Shown here in pieces: positions 49,552 through 62,588 of a stretch of 64,000 nucleotides of DNA. Position 1 is the stretch's first letter; each line of letters starts with the position of its first letter. The DNA is from Tanytarsus gracilentus (taxonomy: Eukaryota; Arthropoda; Insecta; Diptera; Chironomidae), in NCBI GenBank assembly GCA_038502055.1, contig JAXRKN010000040.1:1922001-1986000 (forward strand). Direction: 5' to 3'. Below the pieces are notes generated by a model, which saw nothing but the letters and a program-made list of their open reading frames with translations, had not been told where the DNA came from and did not search any database. A program made the translations under genes and the position numbers.

Positions 49552-52443
49552 GTTCACTGTCTTGGGGATTATTTTGCAATTATGTCATGCGTTCATCAAA
49601 ATGTTAAAATGAAAGATCTTAAATGCGTGTGGATTAAAATTCAATTTTCTATTCAGCACTTTCCTCATTAAATGGCTAATGTTCGCGTCTCAAAACCTCT
49701 CATTATCCACGTCCCGAAGAGCATTTCTCAATGCATGAATTACAGTTTATATAGACACAAGTCAATCAGAAAGCCGCTAAGTGGATAAATTTAAATATTA
49801 AATTTACAACATGAAGCAACTTTGACACAATGCATCGCGCGGTCACACAAAAAGTTGACAGCACAACGCAAGGTAACCCAAGGCTCCCTTTAAATTGATT
49901 TTTTTCCCTTGACAATATTTTTCGGTTGTCCATTGACGATTATTAAAATTAAAATGAATAAAAGTGAAATCAAAAGTAAATGAATCCCTTTTGTTTCCCT
50001 AAAGTAGAGTTCGTTCATAGCACTAACATGACACGACGGTAATGTCAAGTGTTCATATGGGTATTTATGCTTTCCTCTACCATAAAAACCAAGGGTATGA
50101 AACTTTTAATCTTTTTTTTAGGATCACAAAAGTCATTTTGGTTTAAAAGTTGATTAAAAAATAATGATGATAAAAGAAGAAGATTCAAATTTGCAAAATA
50201 ATTTTTATTAAATTTTGAGGAAGCACTTTAAGCGAAAGAGATGTAAAAGAGCGAGTAAAAGAGACAATAATGAGGCTCAACTTTAATCCAATTAACGTCA
50301 TTATTGATGATTCGGATTAAAAAGAAAATTATATTGTTTAAATGTCGAGGCTCGGGCTTTTATCGTGTTCGAAATTAAATGGAGGGAAAATTATATGAGT
50401 ACGCGCGCTTCTCTTGCCATTGACTCTCTCAAGATTGCGTTTAACTTGATTTATTGAAATTATAAGAAAGTGAGAGGGATGTTATACAGTCTTTTGAGAT
50501 GAAAACAATGCCCTCCACATGCTCTTGAATTGTCAGTAAGAATTTTTTGATAGCAATTAAAGTTAATGTGAAGTAATAATCCTTTCTCCGGCTTTTGTGT
50601 CACATTGCGCAAGAAATAATTTTTTTTTGGGGAAATAATGCAGATGTAATCGCGAGATGATGTAAACAAAAACCGTTGTTAATTATGTCGTTATGTAAGT
50701 GATTTGAGAGTTTTGCCTTTTTAAATTAATTTATTGTCTCTTCATCACATAAACGTGACCTCCTTTTAGTTCAATCAAAATGTACTTTTTTTTGGTAACA
50801 TAAATTTTATCTACGAAAATATAAATCACAAGAATTAATGCGTGTGAGGAAGAAATTTACGACTCGATCAGCGCCATTTGTGTCCGTCTCAAAAAATCAG
50901 ATGACGAGCGAGTGCAAATGCGTTTGGACACGTTGTTGTTGTTTCTGTCTCGCGCTATTCACAAAGATATTTATGGGGCACTTGAGTGTCAAAATAATTT
51001 TCACATTGAACTCTAAAGCCTCGCGATGCGTAAATCGATGAAAGCAGACAACAAAAAAGCAATTTTAAAAAATCTTTGGCATGTGCACTGCACCAGAAAT
51101 GGTAAAAACCACATTAATTTCCGGACTTTTTTATTAAGTAAAAATCGCTAAGAAGGAATTGCTTTTCCTCTCCTTTAAGTCATTGTACGCGAACTGATAT
51201 CGAATCGCGTATGAGTCGAATTGATTTATGGCTTTTTGATTTGGTGTGATTGTTACACTTGTATAGGAGTCATTCGCTTGCCAATGGCTTCACGCACTCT
51301 CTTATCCAGGGACAGTGGATAAGCCTGATTGTACATGTTCATATTAATTTATGACACAACACACTTTCATGTGAAAAGTCTCTGCTTCATTCTTCTATAA
51401 ATCTTGTGAGAAAAACTCGCAGCTTTTGCTCATGTGAAATGGATTTTCTCATAACATCCAAGCTTGGTTTTCCTCTGACACTTTGAAAATAATTGCTCTT
51501 GTTATTGGAGAATTTATTGAATTGTTTTCACCTGTGAAAATGTGTCCTTCCCTAAATGAGTCATAAACAATAAATTTCTATGAAAGAAATTTATTCCATT
51601 GAAAAAGTTTAGACTAGACCACCACAGCAGTTCATAGAATTTTAACTCTCACTTTTTACATTTATTTCAAAATTTGAATACAAACTGTGTAATAATATCC
51701 AGTAGCTACATGAAGATACGAATCACAAGAATTTACAATCTTGGCTAGTTCGTGACCTCAACTTTATTTTTTTTAATTGTTGTTTTTATCAGATGAGAAT
51801 TTCATGGAATTTTCTTAGTCAGGGTTATGGAATTAAGAAATTTCTTATGTTAAATTTTAAAAATTTGTAAACGTGCCACAAGAGTAGGAAGAAATTTTTC
51901 TCAATCCCCGTCCATAATCTTTTTGAGCTTTAAGTAATCACATTATATACCCATAGCGATGGCTTGTTCTTCCTTTCTTCCTCATTTTTCTATACCCAAA
52001 TTCTCTTTACCGTAAAAATTAAAAAATTAGAAAATTTTCTTAATTTTTTTTAAAAAATTTCCTCCATAACTTTTTTATAATTTTGTGTAAACAATACCTG
52101 AATTTTTTTACAATATTTTTCCTTATAAACTAATATTAAGTGTTACTTTATAAATTAATTCTTTTGAAATTTTATTAAATTTGAAAATAGTGAAAAAAAA
52201 AAATACATAGAGTGACTCAAAAAGACCATGGCGTTTTTGCTTTCTGTCGGTGTCTTCTAGGGTTTTTGGGCTATTTGTAAAAAGGTGTGTGTCCTTCTGT
52301 GTATGTTCTTAGCTATTTCTTAATTTTTTTTCTTTTATCTTTCATTTTCTGTTTAAAAAACTTTTTTTCTGTTCTAAAAATGCTCTATGTAAAGATTAGC
52401 CGAAAATTTGAGTAAAAATAGGTATATTTTTTAAAAAAATTCT

Positions 52444-52518
52444 TACCCGGGCATGCCCGGGCTACCCGGGTAGTAAATTTTTTTACCCGGGTAGGACAAA
52501 ATCTCATTACCCGGGCAT
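52444..52518. repeat. Cluster of CCCGGG palindromes
   Basis: Five CCCGGG hexamers occur within 75 bases of otherwise AT-rich DNA, arranged as CCCGGGCATGCCCGGG (a perfect 16-base palindrome), two copies of TACCCGGGTA (10-base palindromes) and a final TACCCGGGCA. The T-rich spacer is AAATTTTTTT. This is a strong local GC spike. It could be a degraded small repeat or a protein-binding array. Confidence 0.8.
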
Positions 52519-55500
52519 TTGAGAAACTCTAGATGGCTGCAATTGAAAAGAATTTTCTACAATTGACATTCAATAGGCTGCTTAACAAACGATAAATTAA
52601 TTTTATTAATAACTTTTATCTTAAAATGGCAATCACAAATAAATAGTGAAAGTCATTTCGACTGCGGATTGTCTCTCTCTCTCATTCACTCTCGTTGCAA
52701 ATTTTTTTTGTTGAAAATTTCGCTTTTATTTCAATTCATCATCAGCATCCATAATGTGATATGAAGAAAAGAAGAAAAATGTATTTTTTATGCGTACATC
52801 AATTGAGTGGTGAAATTAATGAGTTTTTGATTGTTCTTAATTTTCCAATGATTATACATGCTCGTCCGCCGTCTCCAAATATGTGTGTGAGTCATAAAAA
52901 GGCGTTCGAAAAAATTCGCCATGGAATGTTGTCAATTTTAAAGACATATTTGATTGCCTTTTTTAAAAAAGGTTCATGGCTGCGAAAAGAGCATTCAATT
53001 TATTTTACATTGAAAATCCGCTGCTGCCGTTGATTCATAGAACAAAAGTAAAGAAAAAACGCGATGTGTGGCAGCAACTTTTTCTCAATTGATTTGAAAA
53101 TGAACCACAAATGATTTAGGACAAGTGATCATGCTGATCATGAATCATTTGTTGCTTGCGCGTAATTCACGGTCTTTTAACGAGCAAGATTTAACCAACA
53201 TTGTTGTCTCGAAAGCTCGCCACTTTAAAAGTGATTTTATAGCGAAAATTGCCTAAATTGCGAGATGATTTAATGGCCAGGTCGTTAGCACGGCGAGATC
53301 AATTAGGCTTGTGATGTGAAGTACATAAAAAAGGCTTGAATGTTTACTGTTTACCTTCTCTCTCTGTTCAATAGACGAGGTTCAATTATTGAAGTACAAG
53401 AGAGAGTGTTTATTAATTTTTATCCTCACATCATAAAAATTAATTTTCAAACAAAATCCAAAATTATTCGTGATTTTTCTGAAATATTTAAAATAAAAAA
53501 CAGTTAAAATTATCAATCTCTACCCACCGTCTAGTGTCGCATGGGATTTTCTGAATAAAGTTAGTAAAATTTATGAGACATTTAGCTCGAGACATGACAG
53601 TCTGAATGTACACTTTTTTAAAAAGGAATATAAATTTACAATACAAGTCATGCAAGCTGGTCGGTCGTTATGGATTCTATGTATGTTGGAAGCAAATCAA
53701 TATTTGCCCAGCACATACTAAATTGTCAGTAAAATAGCCCATAGAGAACGAAAGTGCGACACCGTATATGTGAATAGGTGAAGCGAGGAGAGCGAAACGA
53801 ATGAAGTGAAAACAAGATTTGTGAACAGAGCTCTAGATTCCACGCAATTTGTCGCTTAATTAGTGACTGTTACTAATTAATAGTTTCATGCTATAATGAC
53901 AATTTATAGTAAACAGTTGTCATACTTAGTTGGATGGCATTAAGAGATTTTCATTGATTATACTTTTAAAGCGAATTAATAGCACTGATTGAGTCTTTAA
54001 TTGCGGCAGATTTTATCGAGCTCTGTAATTATAATCAACTTTATTATTATTGAATTAAGACAACACGAACGAAAAGTTTTCTTACAACTTTTTGCATCCT
54101 TCAAGAGTGAAAAGTAATTAAAACCAAAATTCTTGAGTTTAATTTACCTGGAGACAAAAAATCGCTCTTAAGAATTGAAACACGATTTTCTATCTTTTTA
54201 ATTTTTAACTTTTATTTAGACAACTTTAAATAATTAATTTCGTACTACAAAAAATAAAAATTATTGTTTTTAAAATATTTTATCGGTCAGTTAGATGAAA
54301 AATTGCAATGAACTTTAGCTACTCGTCTTCATGAGCTTTCAATGCATTGTGACTCCGTAAATGGAAACTTTACCAGCATTTCACAATATCATACGTGAAA
54401 AGAGTTATTTTGTGCTCATGCAATATTAGCAACAGAGGTAATAGTTGCGACGATAAACTTTGTTGCCAATTCTATATCACGAGATATTCGAACGTAACGA
54501 AAACAAAAAACAAAAACGCCTTTCATTTTAAACGCGCAATCGAGAGAGTGAACTAATCATTCCAGGAGCTATACTATTAATTTCTGTAAAGCACTTCATC
54601 TACACTCTCTATATGGTGTGAGCTGTGTAAAGAAAATGGTTCATGATAAACAAATTATATTGCGAGATTTACATAATCTCGCATTAATGTGAATTAGCCA
54701 TTTAAAATAGAGAGAGAGATTAATTCCATTTTATTGGCACTTTCTAGCGGTCTAACAGTAGCACAGTCTTATGAGACTTGTTTAATTGATCAACTTCACA
54801 CTATGCTCACCGCCCTCGTGATCCAACTTTCTGCGATGAACGACGATAACATAAAATTGTATGTTGTCGCTGCAGTATAAAAAATATATGTCATGGTGAT
54901 ATTAAATGCTAATTGAATTAATTATGCGCTTTATCATTAAACGTGCCACTGATTGATAGGTGGATGTGAATTAGAGAAATAAATCGAGGAGGAAATGCAA
55001 AAATTGCTCAATTATAAATTCGACATACCGCATCCATTTCTCCTTTTGTTGCATATCAAGTTTTTAATTTTGTCATGCTACATGGTCTCATGCGGCGAGA
55101 GTTTGACATGTACTGGGCAGTGACAGTGAAATTTTAAAAACTCCCAAAAATTAAGGTCACTGTCAATATCATCTCGTCGCATTGCTTTTTACGATTATTA
55201 AACTTTTACGATGCTTGTTAAAAATTGATGGAGCGTCCACTTTGCTTGTACTTCGTGACTTTCGTAGAAGTGTAAAAGCTGGTCACAGTAAAAGCAATGA
55301 TGATGATGGATTAGCGGCTGTTTCAAAAAAATCAGATTATCTCAAATTTTCTCCTACACGAAAAAAGAACGTCATTATTGGGTCATTTATGTTTTTAATG
55401 TTGAACAAATAACTTTGTGATCATAAAAATATTATATTAATTTTTAACATCAATAGAAAAAGTTCAGTTTTTTATTAAAACCCATAAATAATTTATAACA

Positions 55501-58500
55501 AAAAAAATCTGTCACTTTTTCCCATAACACAGCGTCAACTGGTGAGACTTAATTTCATCTTTAAATCCCTTGTTGCAGCATTTTAAATATTTTCTTTGCA
55601 CATTGAAATATCTTTTTTTTTGTTTTCGATATGGAGATTAATCCTATTAACATAAATAAGTAAATAGTACTGGGCTCTGTCGGCGGGCGCCACATATAAA
55701 AGTTCAACCAACTATATTCATTTATCGGATAGATTTATTTAAAGAGCAGCAATAAAAGGAGTGAGCTTAAGCGTGAGGAGGGGGAGGATTAAATGGGTTA
55801 ATAATGAAAAAATAAAGATTTCAAAATGAGCAAATGCAAATCGCACTGCAAAATGACGCCCACGATAAACTACAAGCGACAAACTGGAGAGTCACAGAAA
55901 AGTTCAAATGTTTTGAATTATTTATGAACATTTCATTGCGACGATTGAAAGTAAAAATCTCACTTTTATCTCTCATTTATTGATATATAAGGCTCGCACA
56001 TCTAAGCGTTGCTGCAATAAAATTAGTGAGAGAGCTAGTGACAATATTAAGTTTGTGTGTATCGCGCTACTTACCACACTCCTCCGTCGTGAACGGATTA
56101 TCTCGATTCTAAAGTATATTTAGATAAATTTGCATGAAATAATCGTTTTTATTTCTGTTGCGGTTACTTTCTGCCTAATGTTGTGCAATATCAATTCATT
56201 AAAAATTGTAAATTGTGACTTTCTTTTTTGCCATATAAAATTTTAAAATATGTACGAATAAAAGTGCACTAAATAATTGAAGGGAAAAATGACAATAAAT
56301 AAAAAATTTTATTCTTATCAATCGAAAGTAATCAACTGTGAGAGGAGTTTTTCATTATAAAAATGGACTCGAGTGAAATTACAATTGCAACTCTTATCGA
56401 TGATTTTTTGTGATTTTCCATTTAACTTTTTACTGCTTAATAGAATTTCATCTCTCTGCACAATTATTGCTGAGATTTTTATTCCCCTCTGTAAAAATAA
56501 TGCGACACAGACTGTCATAGAATTAAGAATGGTATGGCAAATTGAATTGATGGAGGGGAAACATTTTAGATTCGTTTATTGCTACATGTGAAGTATCATT
56601 CACCCTATCAAAATCACGTATGTGTCACTCATATTGCTGACGCTTCCAGGAAAAATACTAACCACAAGATAATGCCGTCGTTCATGTGTACAGCGATGTA
56701 ATCAACTTTTATTTGATACGAGAGTTTAAACCCCGATGTGAAGGACGTTGTTAAATGAATCCATAAAATATGTTGAAATATTCATTGGACAAAAAATAAA
56801 TGTTGAGAACGATTATCGATTTTACACAAAGTGAACGGACCACCAAGGATCCGTTCTGATTCATCTGACTTTAAAATTACTCATTTTAAGCAACAAAAAA
56901 AATTATAAGTGTATTTCTCTTATCAACGAATAAATCTCGCACTGGCTTGTTCAGAGAGTCTCTTTTTTATTTCGGCAATTCGAAATTCTTACGAACGTGC
57001 ACTGAATTCTGCTTTCGAAGGAAACGGTATCTGTGTATATGTTTGCATTGTTTATTATTAATTGCTCTTCCTTTGACTTTTACATACTATTGCAAGTAAA
57101 CGCAGTCATATGAAGATATATTGACTGCTTTAAATTTCTGCCCTTCTCTCACTCGAAATTGTTGAAAATTACCGTGCATTTAACTTTAATTAAAATGAAG
57201 TATGATCTCGCTTCGTTATTGTCTTCTTTGACCTCATCGAATGTACGCAGGAGAGCGTCAAGAAATCTCAATTACATAATATTCGCAATTTGATGTCGAA
57301 ATAGATTTTTCTTTTCTTCTTACATCAACTTACATTTCACTTCATCTGTTGAAAGCTCAATATTTATTAATAAAACATTTTTCTTCTTTATTGACATGTC
57401 GTTAAAAGCACACAATAAATACTTTGTTGCGCACAAAAGTTAAATCAGAGTGACAAGAGAAAAAAATTTAAATTGATAAAGTTCAAAAGGGTTATCATCG
57501 ATGATATAAAAGTTCATTGAGTGCTCGCACTTTCGATTTCATTTCAAACACGAACTGGAGCACAGTGAGTTATTTTTTTGAGATCAGAGATTAGCGCCAA
57601 CAAAAGTGAAAATATATTTTTTTCATGAATTCGCACACGGGCGGTGAGTTATGAAAGGAAATGGAATTTTTTACTATTTTGATTTCTGCAAATCATTTTC
57701 AGCGAGAAAAAGATTAACTTTAATGTATATGACAGTTACTGTTGAAGCTGAATGAATTTTTTCTCGAGTGTGTGTACTTCAAGTAGCAATAATATTTTTC
57801 ATCCGAGTGTTTTTTTTTCATTGAGGCATTTTTATTGTATTTCTCTTTAGATAAATCGATTAAATCTTTATAGGAAATGTTTTGCGTTCATAAAATCGAC
57901 ACCCACAGGGTCGTTGAGAGATAAATTTTTTCTGCATATTTGACATCCCTTCCGATGAGGACACATTTTGAGGGTTCTCCTTTTTTAAAAGATGTGCTCC
58001 ATGTGATAAAAAATTTTAACTCTCTATTTTGAATGCCAAAAAGTAATAAAATCAGGATTTTCCATAAGCATCAAATTTATTGTGTGCTCATAAAATTTTT
58101 TTAATTGTCTTTTTCTGCGGCACTCTCAATGAATATTTTCGTTTCTTTTGTGAGTGTCAGCAAAACAAACAAAACACGTAAGTGAAGGAAACGGATGCAG
58201 TGTGCGAGGAAATTGAAAGGGACGCGCTGCTGCTGATTATCCAAGTATAATTTACGATTTGTTTACATTCTCCTTTTTGTCACGCTTCGTCATCGTTAGA
58301 GCTCATTTTCGGCTCTTTATTTGAAGTAATATTATTTTTGGCAAAATGCACATCGATATGTGTTTGCATTAGAGACTTGCTCATTAAATTAGCGACACGT
58401 GATTTTTTCAATCACAGCGCGCTGTGAGAACCGCAAATGAACTCCTAATGTGCAGAAATAATCTGACGTGGATTCCCACAAGAATAAAAAATTTCTAATA

Positions 58501-61500
58501 ACTCATTAATGTGTGCACTTCAAATCCGATTTCAAACAATTTTAATTTTATTTTACTCGGCACGCGATACCAGAGATTCAATTTAACGAATTTGTTTACA
58601 TTTGAATTAGACAAGATTTCAGGACATGTCACAGTGCATTTGTGCAGAGCCCATAAATCTGTCACAATCACTTGCATGAAATTTAATTTTCGAAGCAATG
58701 AATAAATTTTTTATTCTATGTACATGCAAGGGGTGAAAATTTCAAAATTAAATTATTTTTTAAAACAGAATTTTAAAATTTTATTTTTATTTTAAAAAGT
58801 TTTCGAACTTAATTTTTTTAAAAAAATTAAAAATTTAACAATTTTCATCCCTTGCATTATCATAAAACGATGTTAAATGAAGCGTAATAAATAATATTCT
58901 AAATTAAAAAACCCTCTGCGCGCCCCTTATGTTGCATTTTTCAATAGTGTAATCCTTTTAAATTTTTATATAGTTTAGAATTTTCCAAAATAAGAAGGGA
59001 CAAGTTAAGAGTGAGGTTTCCGAACGAAACGAGCGGAAAGGGATCGAGAGCAATTGTTGTTAATGGATTTCGATTAAACAAATAATTGACATGGGATTAA
59101 ACCATAAATTTGAAACTGTTTAGCATTTTAATGCAGCCATAACTGCAGTTTGGTGTATTTAACGTAAATTTTGCGTTAAGTGCCAAATATTGTTTGTGGT
59201 GTCAATTATCGGTCTAACTTAGTAGAGCAAAATTCAAATTTATTAAAATTGCGAAATAAAAAAATCAAAGTTCAATAAACAGTCCATGTGGTGTTGAGGA
59301 AGGTCGAAGGTAATTTAAAACAATAAAACTCATAAATCTAACGTTGATTTGAGATGTTGATACATTTTTTTGCACCATGCACATGCAGCACATTTTATGA
59401 TGAAATATTATATGCACTACAAGTATATAGCTTTGAGCTATTTTTCATTTTTTCACTACCCTCCACGTCCACGTTTTGTGATTAATTGCAACTCAAAAAT
59501 ACGCGCGAACAACACTCAATTTTATTCACTGAACATGAAAATTATCAGCTTAAATTTCTTATTTTCGCTAATTTCTTTTCTTTTCTCTCGCACTGGCGGT
59601 TAGCAACGTGGAAATATTTACATTATTATTAAATTTTTTTCTCTCTATGGTGGTATAGAGATAAAATAGAGTCAATTATTCATCCTTCGAATAGCCCAGA
59701 GAGACAAACAGCTTTATAAGCAGCGCACTTAATAAATCGATATAGGTAATTTAATATTATTAAGTTTTATGGATTTTTATAGCCAAAGCGATCACATTTT
59801 TCATTCATGCTCGACATAAGCTCTCTGTTGCTGTGTGCCTATTACTTTTTATCACACTTCGAAAAAATATATTATTCAGCACAAAAAATAGCTCAATTTG
59901 CTGCGACAAAAAAAATGTGCACTTACTTTCATACTCAAGGCTCTCATTTCATTAAACGATACATTGAGTGCATATCTCCTATTTATTTTTGAGTGGCCAT
60001 ATATATATCGAGTGAAAATAGACATATCGAGTACATTTATGAGATGTCGTTTATTGAAACACAGAAAATTATTGTTTTATCACACAAAAGTCTCTTTCTC
60101 GCCTTTCTCTCTCTACGATCGAATGAATTCAGTCCGATTGGAATGTGATATATAGTAAAATGCAATATTTTGTTCGTAGAAGAAATATTTGTGAATATGC
60201 GAAAGTCAATAAAGTGGGAAAAGAGTGCACATTGCATAAGGAAGCATTTTTTGCATTTATTTCTTGCTCACATTTCAATTAATTTCTTCTTCGATATTCA
60301 ATGAATTAATTCCTGTCAAGATGAGCAAGTATTGAAGAACGGTAAAAGTAATATTTTATGCAAGAAGCAAAAAAAAGTGAGTGAGTAAGAGAGAGACCAC
60401 CCAATTATATAAGTACACACACAAGGCAATAGTTGAAGAAACGGCAGCCACACATCGTCAAAGTCTCGAGGCACGAAAGTGCATTTAAGCCGTAGAGGAA
60501 AGAATTTTGCACGAAATACAAACATAAATTACAACCATAGCACGTATCTTCGGCGAGGAAGAGTGAGTAAGATTTACTCGAGAGAGCTGTAATTAATATA
60601 AATCGCATATCGGTGAACAATATATCAAAATTTAACTGTCATGCGTAACTATCGGTTTCTTTCTTGCCTGCAATTAAAACTGAAAATATGCCTAATTGGT
60701 TTGCTGTTGCAATTTGTATTAGAAATTGCTTCGCGAGGGATGGAAACTTTTTAAAAAAAGAAGTAAAAAATTTAAACAGTAAATTAAATTTTTTAATCTG
60801 CAAATCGTAGATTTAATTTAATTTTCACATGAACTAACTGCAACTAAATAATTTTCCAATGTCACTACCAGCCAAAATTACTGACCTAAAATGTATTTGA
60901 TGAGACCAATCAAGCGATAATTAGGTTTCACTTCAAGGATTAAATTTCTAATTCATAGACTTCGCTTTCATCTGCATAACTCTTTTGGCAACTTAATCCT
61001 CAAAGTCATAAAATTAATTTTCTAAACCATAAAGTTATGTGAATGCGACATTATGAAATTTATAAAGGATGGAAATAACCTTTTTTGCTTTCGAGCTTAA
61101 GAGTCGGAAAAAAAGATGTCACCACAGGATAAAATCCAGATCTTTTGTTTTCAGATGCAAAATTTAAAACGAAAACTTTTCTTTGAAATTCATGCAACAT
61201 GAGCAATGTAACAAAAGATCTTACGGTAGTTATAAATTTTCTTTTAAAAGTGTAAAGTTTCAATTTCCTTTTCTTTTGTGCAAAATCTTCAGCCACTTGT
61301 TGAACTTTTCTTTTCATGATTTATTTACAATTCATGCGGAAGGAAATATTGAATTTCATTATTTAGTGGTTGAAATTGAGAGACAAAATGTAAACGTAAA
61401 GGATAAACTTCATGACGACACGATGGCAATAAAAAATTACATGCTTTGGGGTTGAAGTTCCTTTTTAATTTTTCCCTCATGTAGACATGAAGTGCTATAA

Positions 61501-62514
61501 ATCATGTGATGCTTCCTCCACATTAAATACAACTCGTGACATTCAATCTATTGATGTCTGTCACGAATATGCTCAAGACGATACTCTTTTATAGCATGAA
61601 TGATTTTTTGCTTCAAAAAACGTCGAAGTTGACAACTGACAACACACGTAGATGAGGTACCAAAAAATTCTCTGTTCGCTTCTTGATATCGATTATTCAG
61701 GAAATGAGATTTTATAAAAAAATTGTATGAGAATTGGGTAATAACAAATGAAGCTTATAACCAACTCGGAAGTTAATTTTTTAAGCCAATTTTATATTTT
61801 CACCAAAAAGATTTTTCTGTTAAGGTGAAAATTCAATAACAAAATGGTTTCTGAAGGAAAAATTTTCAAGGACAAAATCCTATTTAAATTTTCTTCAAAT
61901 ATTTTCAATCCGATTAGAAATTATTTTTTGTCTTCAAACAAAAAATTGCGAGGTGAAACATGAAGTTATTGCAAATAAATTTAATTATTTATACTCTGAA
62001 AAGTTGAATATATTTTTTTTAATTTGTCCAAAGATATTTAAAGCTTTCTCCTTGAACAATTTCTTAAGTATAAACAAGACATAATTTCGCATCAATGAAA
62101 AAAATCTCGGAATTTTTTTATTTCTTCCAGCCAACATTAAAATATGAATATCTGGTTTCCATTCCCAAGATTTTTATAAGAACAAAGTTCCATACTCAAA
62201 GTCTTGTCTCAACTTTTTGCTGTTGCTTGCGATTTTCTTCAAACTTTTTAACCGAATAAAGAAGAAAAACGTGTAAATGTTTTAAAGTATCATATCTCTG
62301 CACAGCAGCCAAAAACAAGTTTGTTTTTAACCAAGTTAAGTGAAAATATGGGGTGTTTTTGGTGGATTATAAAATACATAACCAGTAACACCCTCTGTTG
62401 AAGATGACTTAGAGAAGAGTTTTCAAAAGCCACAAAAAAGTCAAATTTTTTCATTCCTTGAATGCTGAAAAAAAATTCAAACATCTTTTTTTGCAAACAT
62501 ATTTTAATCACATC

Positions 62515-62520
62515 TTTATT
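62515..62520 (-). terminator. Candidate polyadenylation signal, receptor gene
   Basis: AATAAA on the minus strand, about 69 bases after the TGA stop at 62589-62591. Confidence 0.45.
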
Positions 62521-62588
62521 ATCTAACTTAGAACTTTTTGAATAAAATTTCTCTACTTCAATTTCATTTTCTAAAAATTATTTAGATT

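Larger units (their letters stand above)
49552..62588. other. 13-kb gene desert
   Basis: No gene supported on either strand; the longest frames are under 92 codons and lack domain or splice support. Visible content: the CCCGGG palindrome cluster at 52444-52518, TTTATGAC-type octamers at 51348, 51560, 52891 and 61005, and AT-rich unique sequence. The 3' end of the receptor gene closes the interval. It may be intergenic regulatory DNA, or include non-coding transcripts I cannot see. Confidence 0.55.

Noticed and set aside
52761..53033. 90-codon plus-strand frame with an ATG in the gene desert
   Set aside because: No family, signal peptide or splice evidence; length is within what chance gives over 13 kb.
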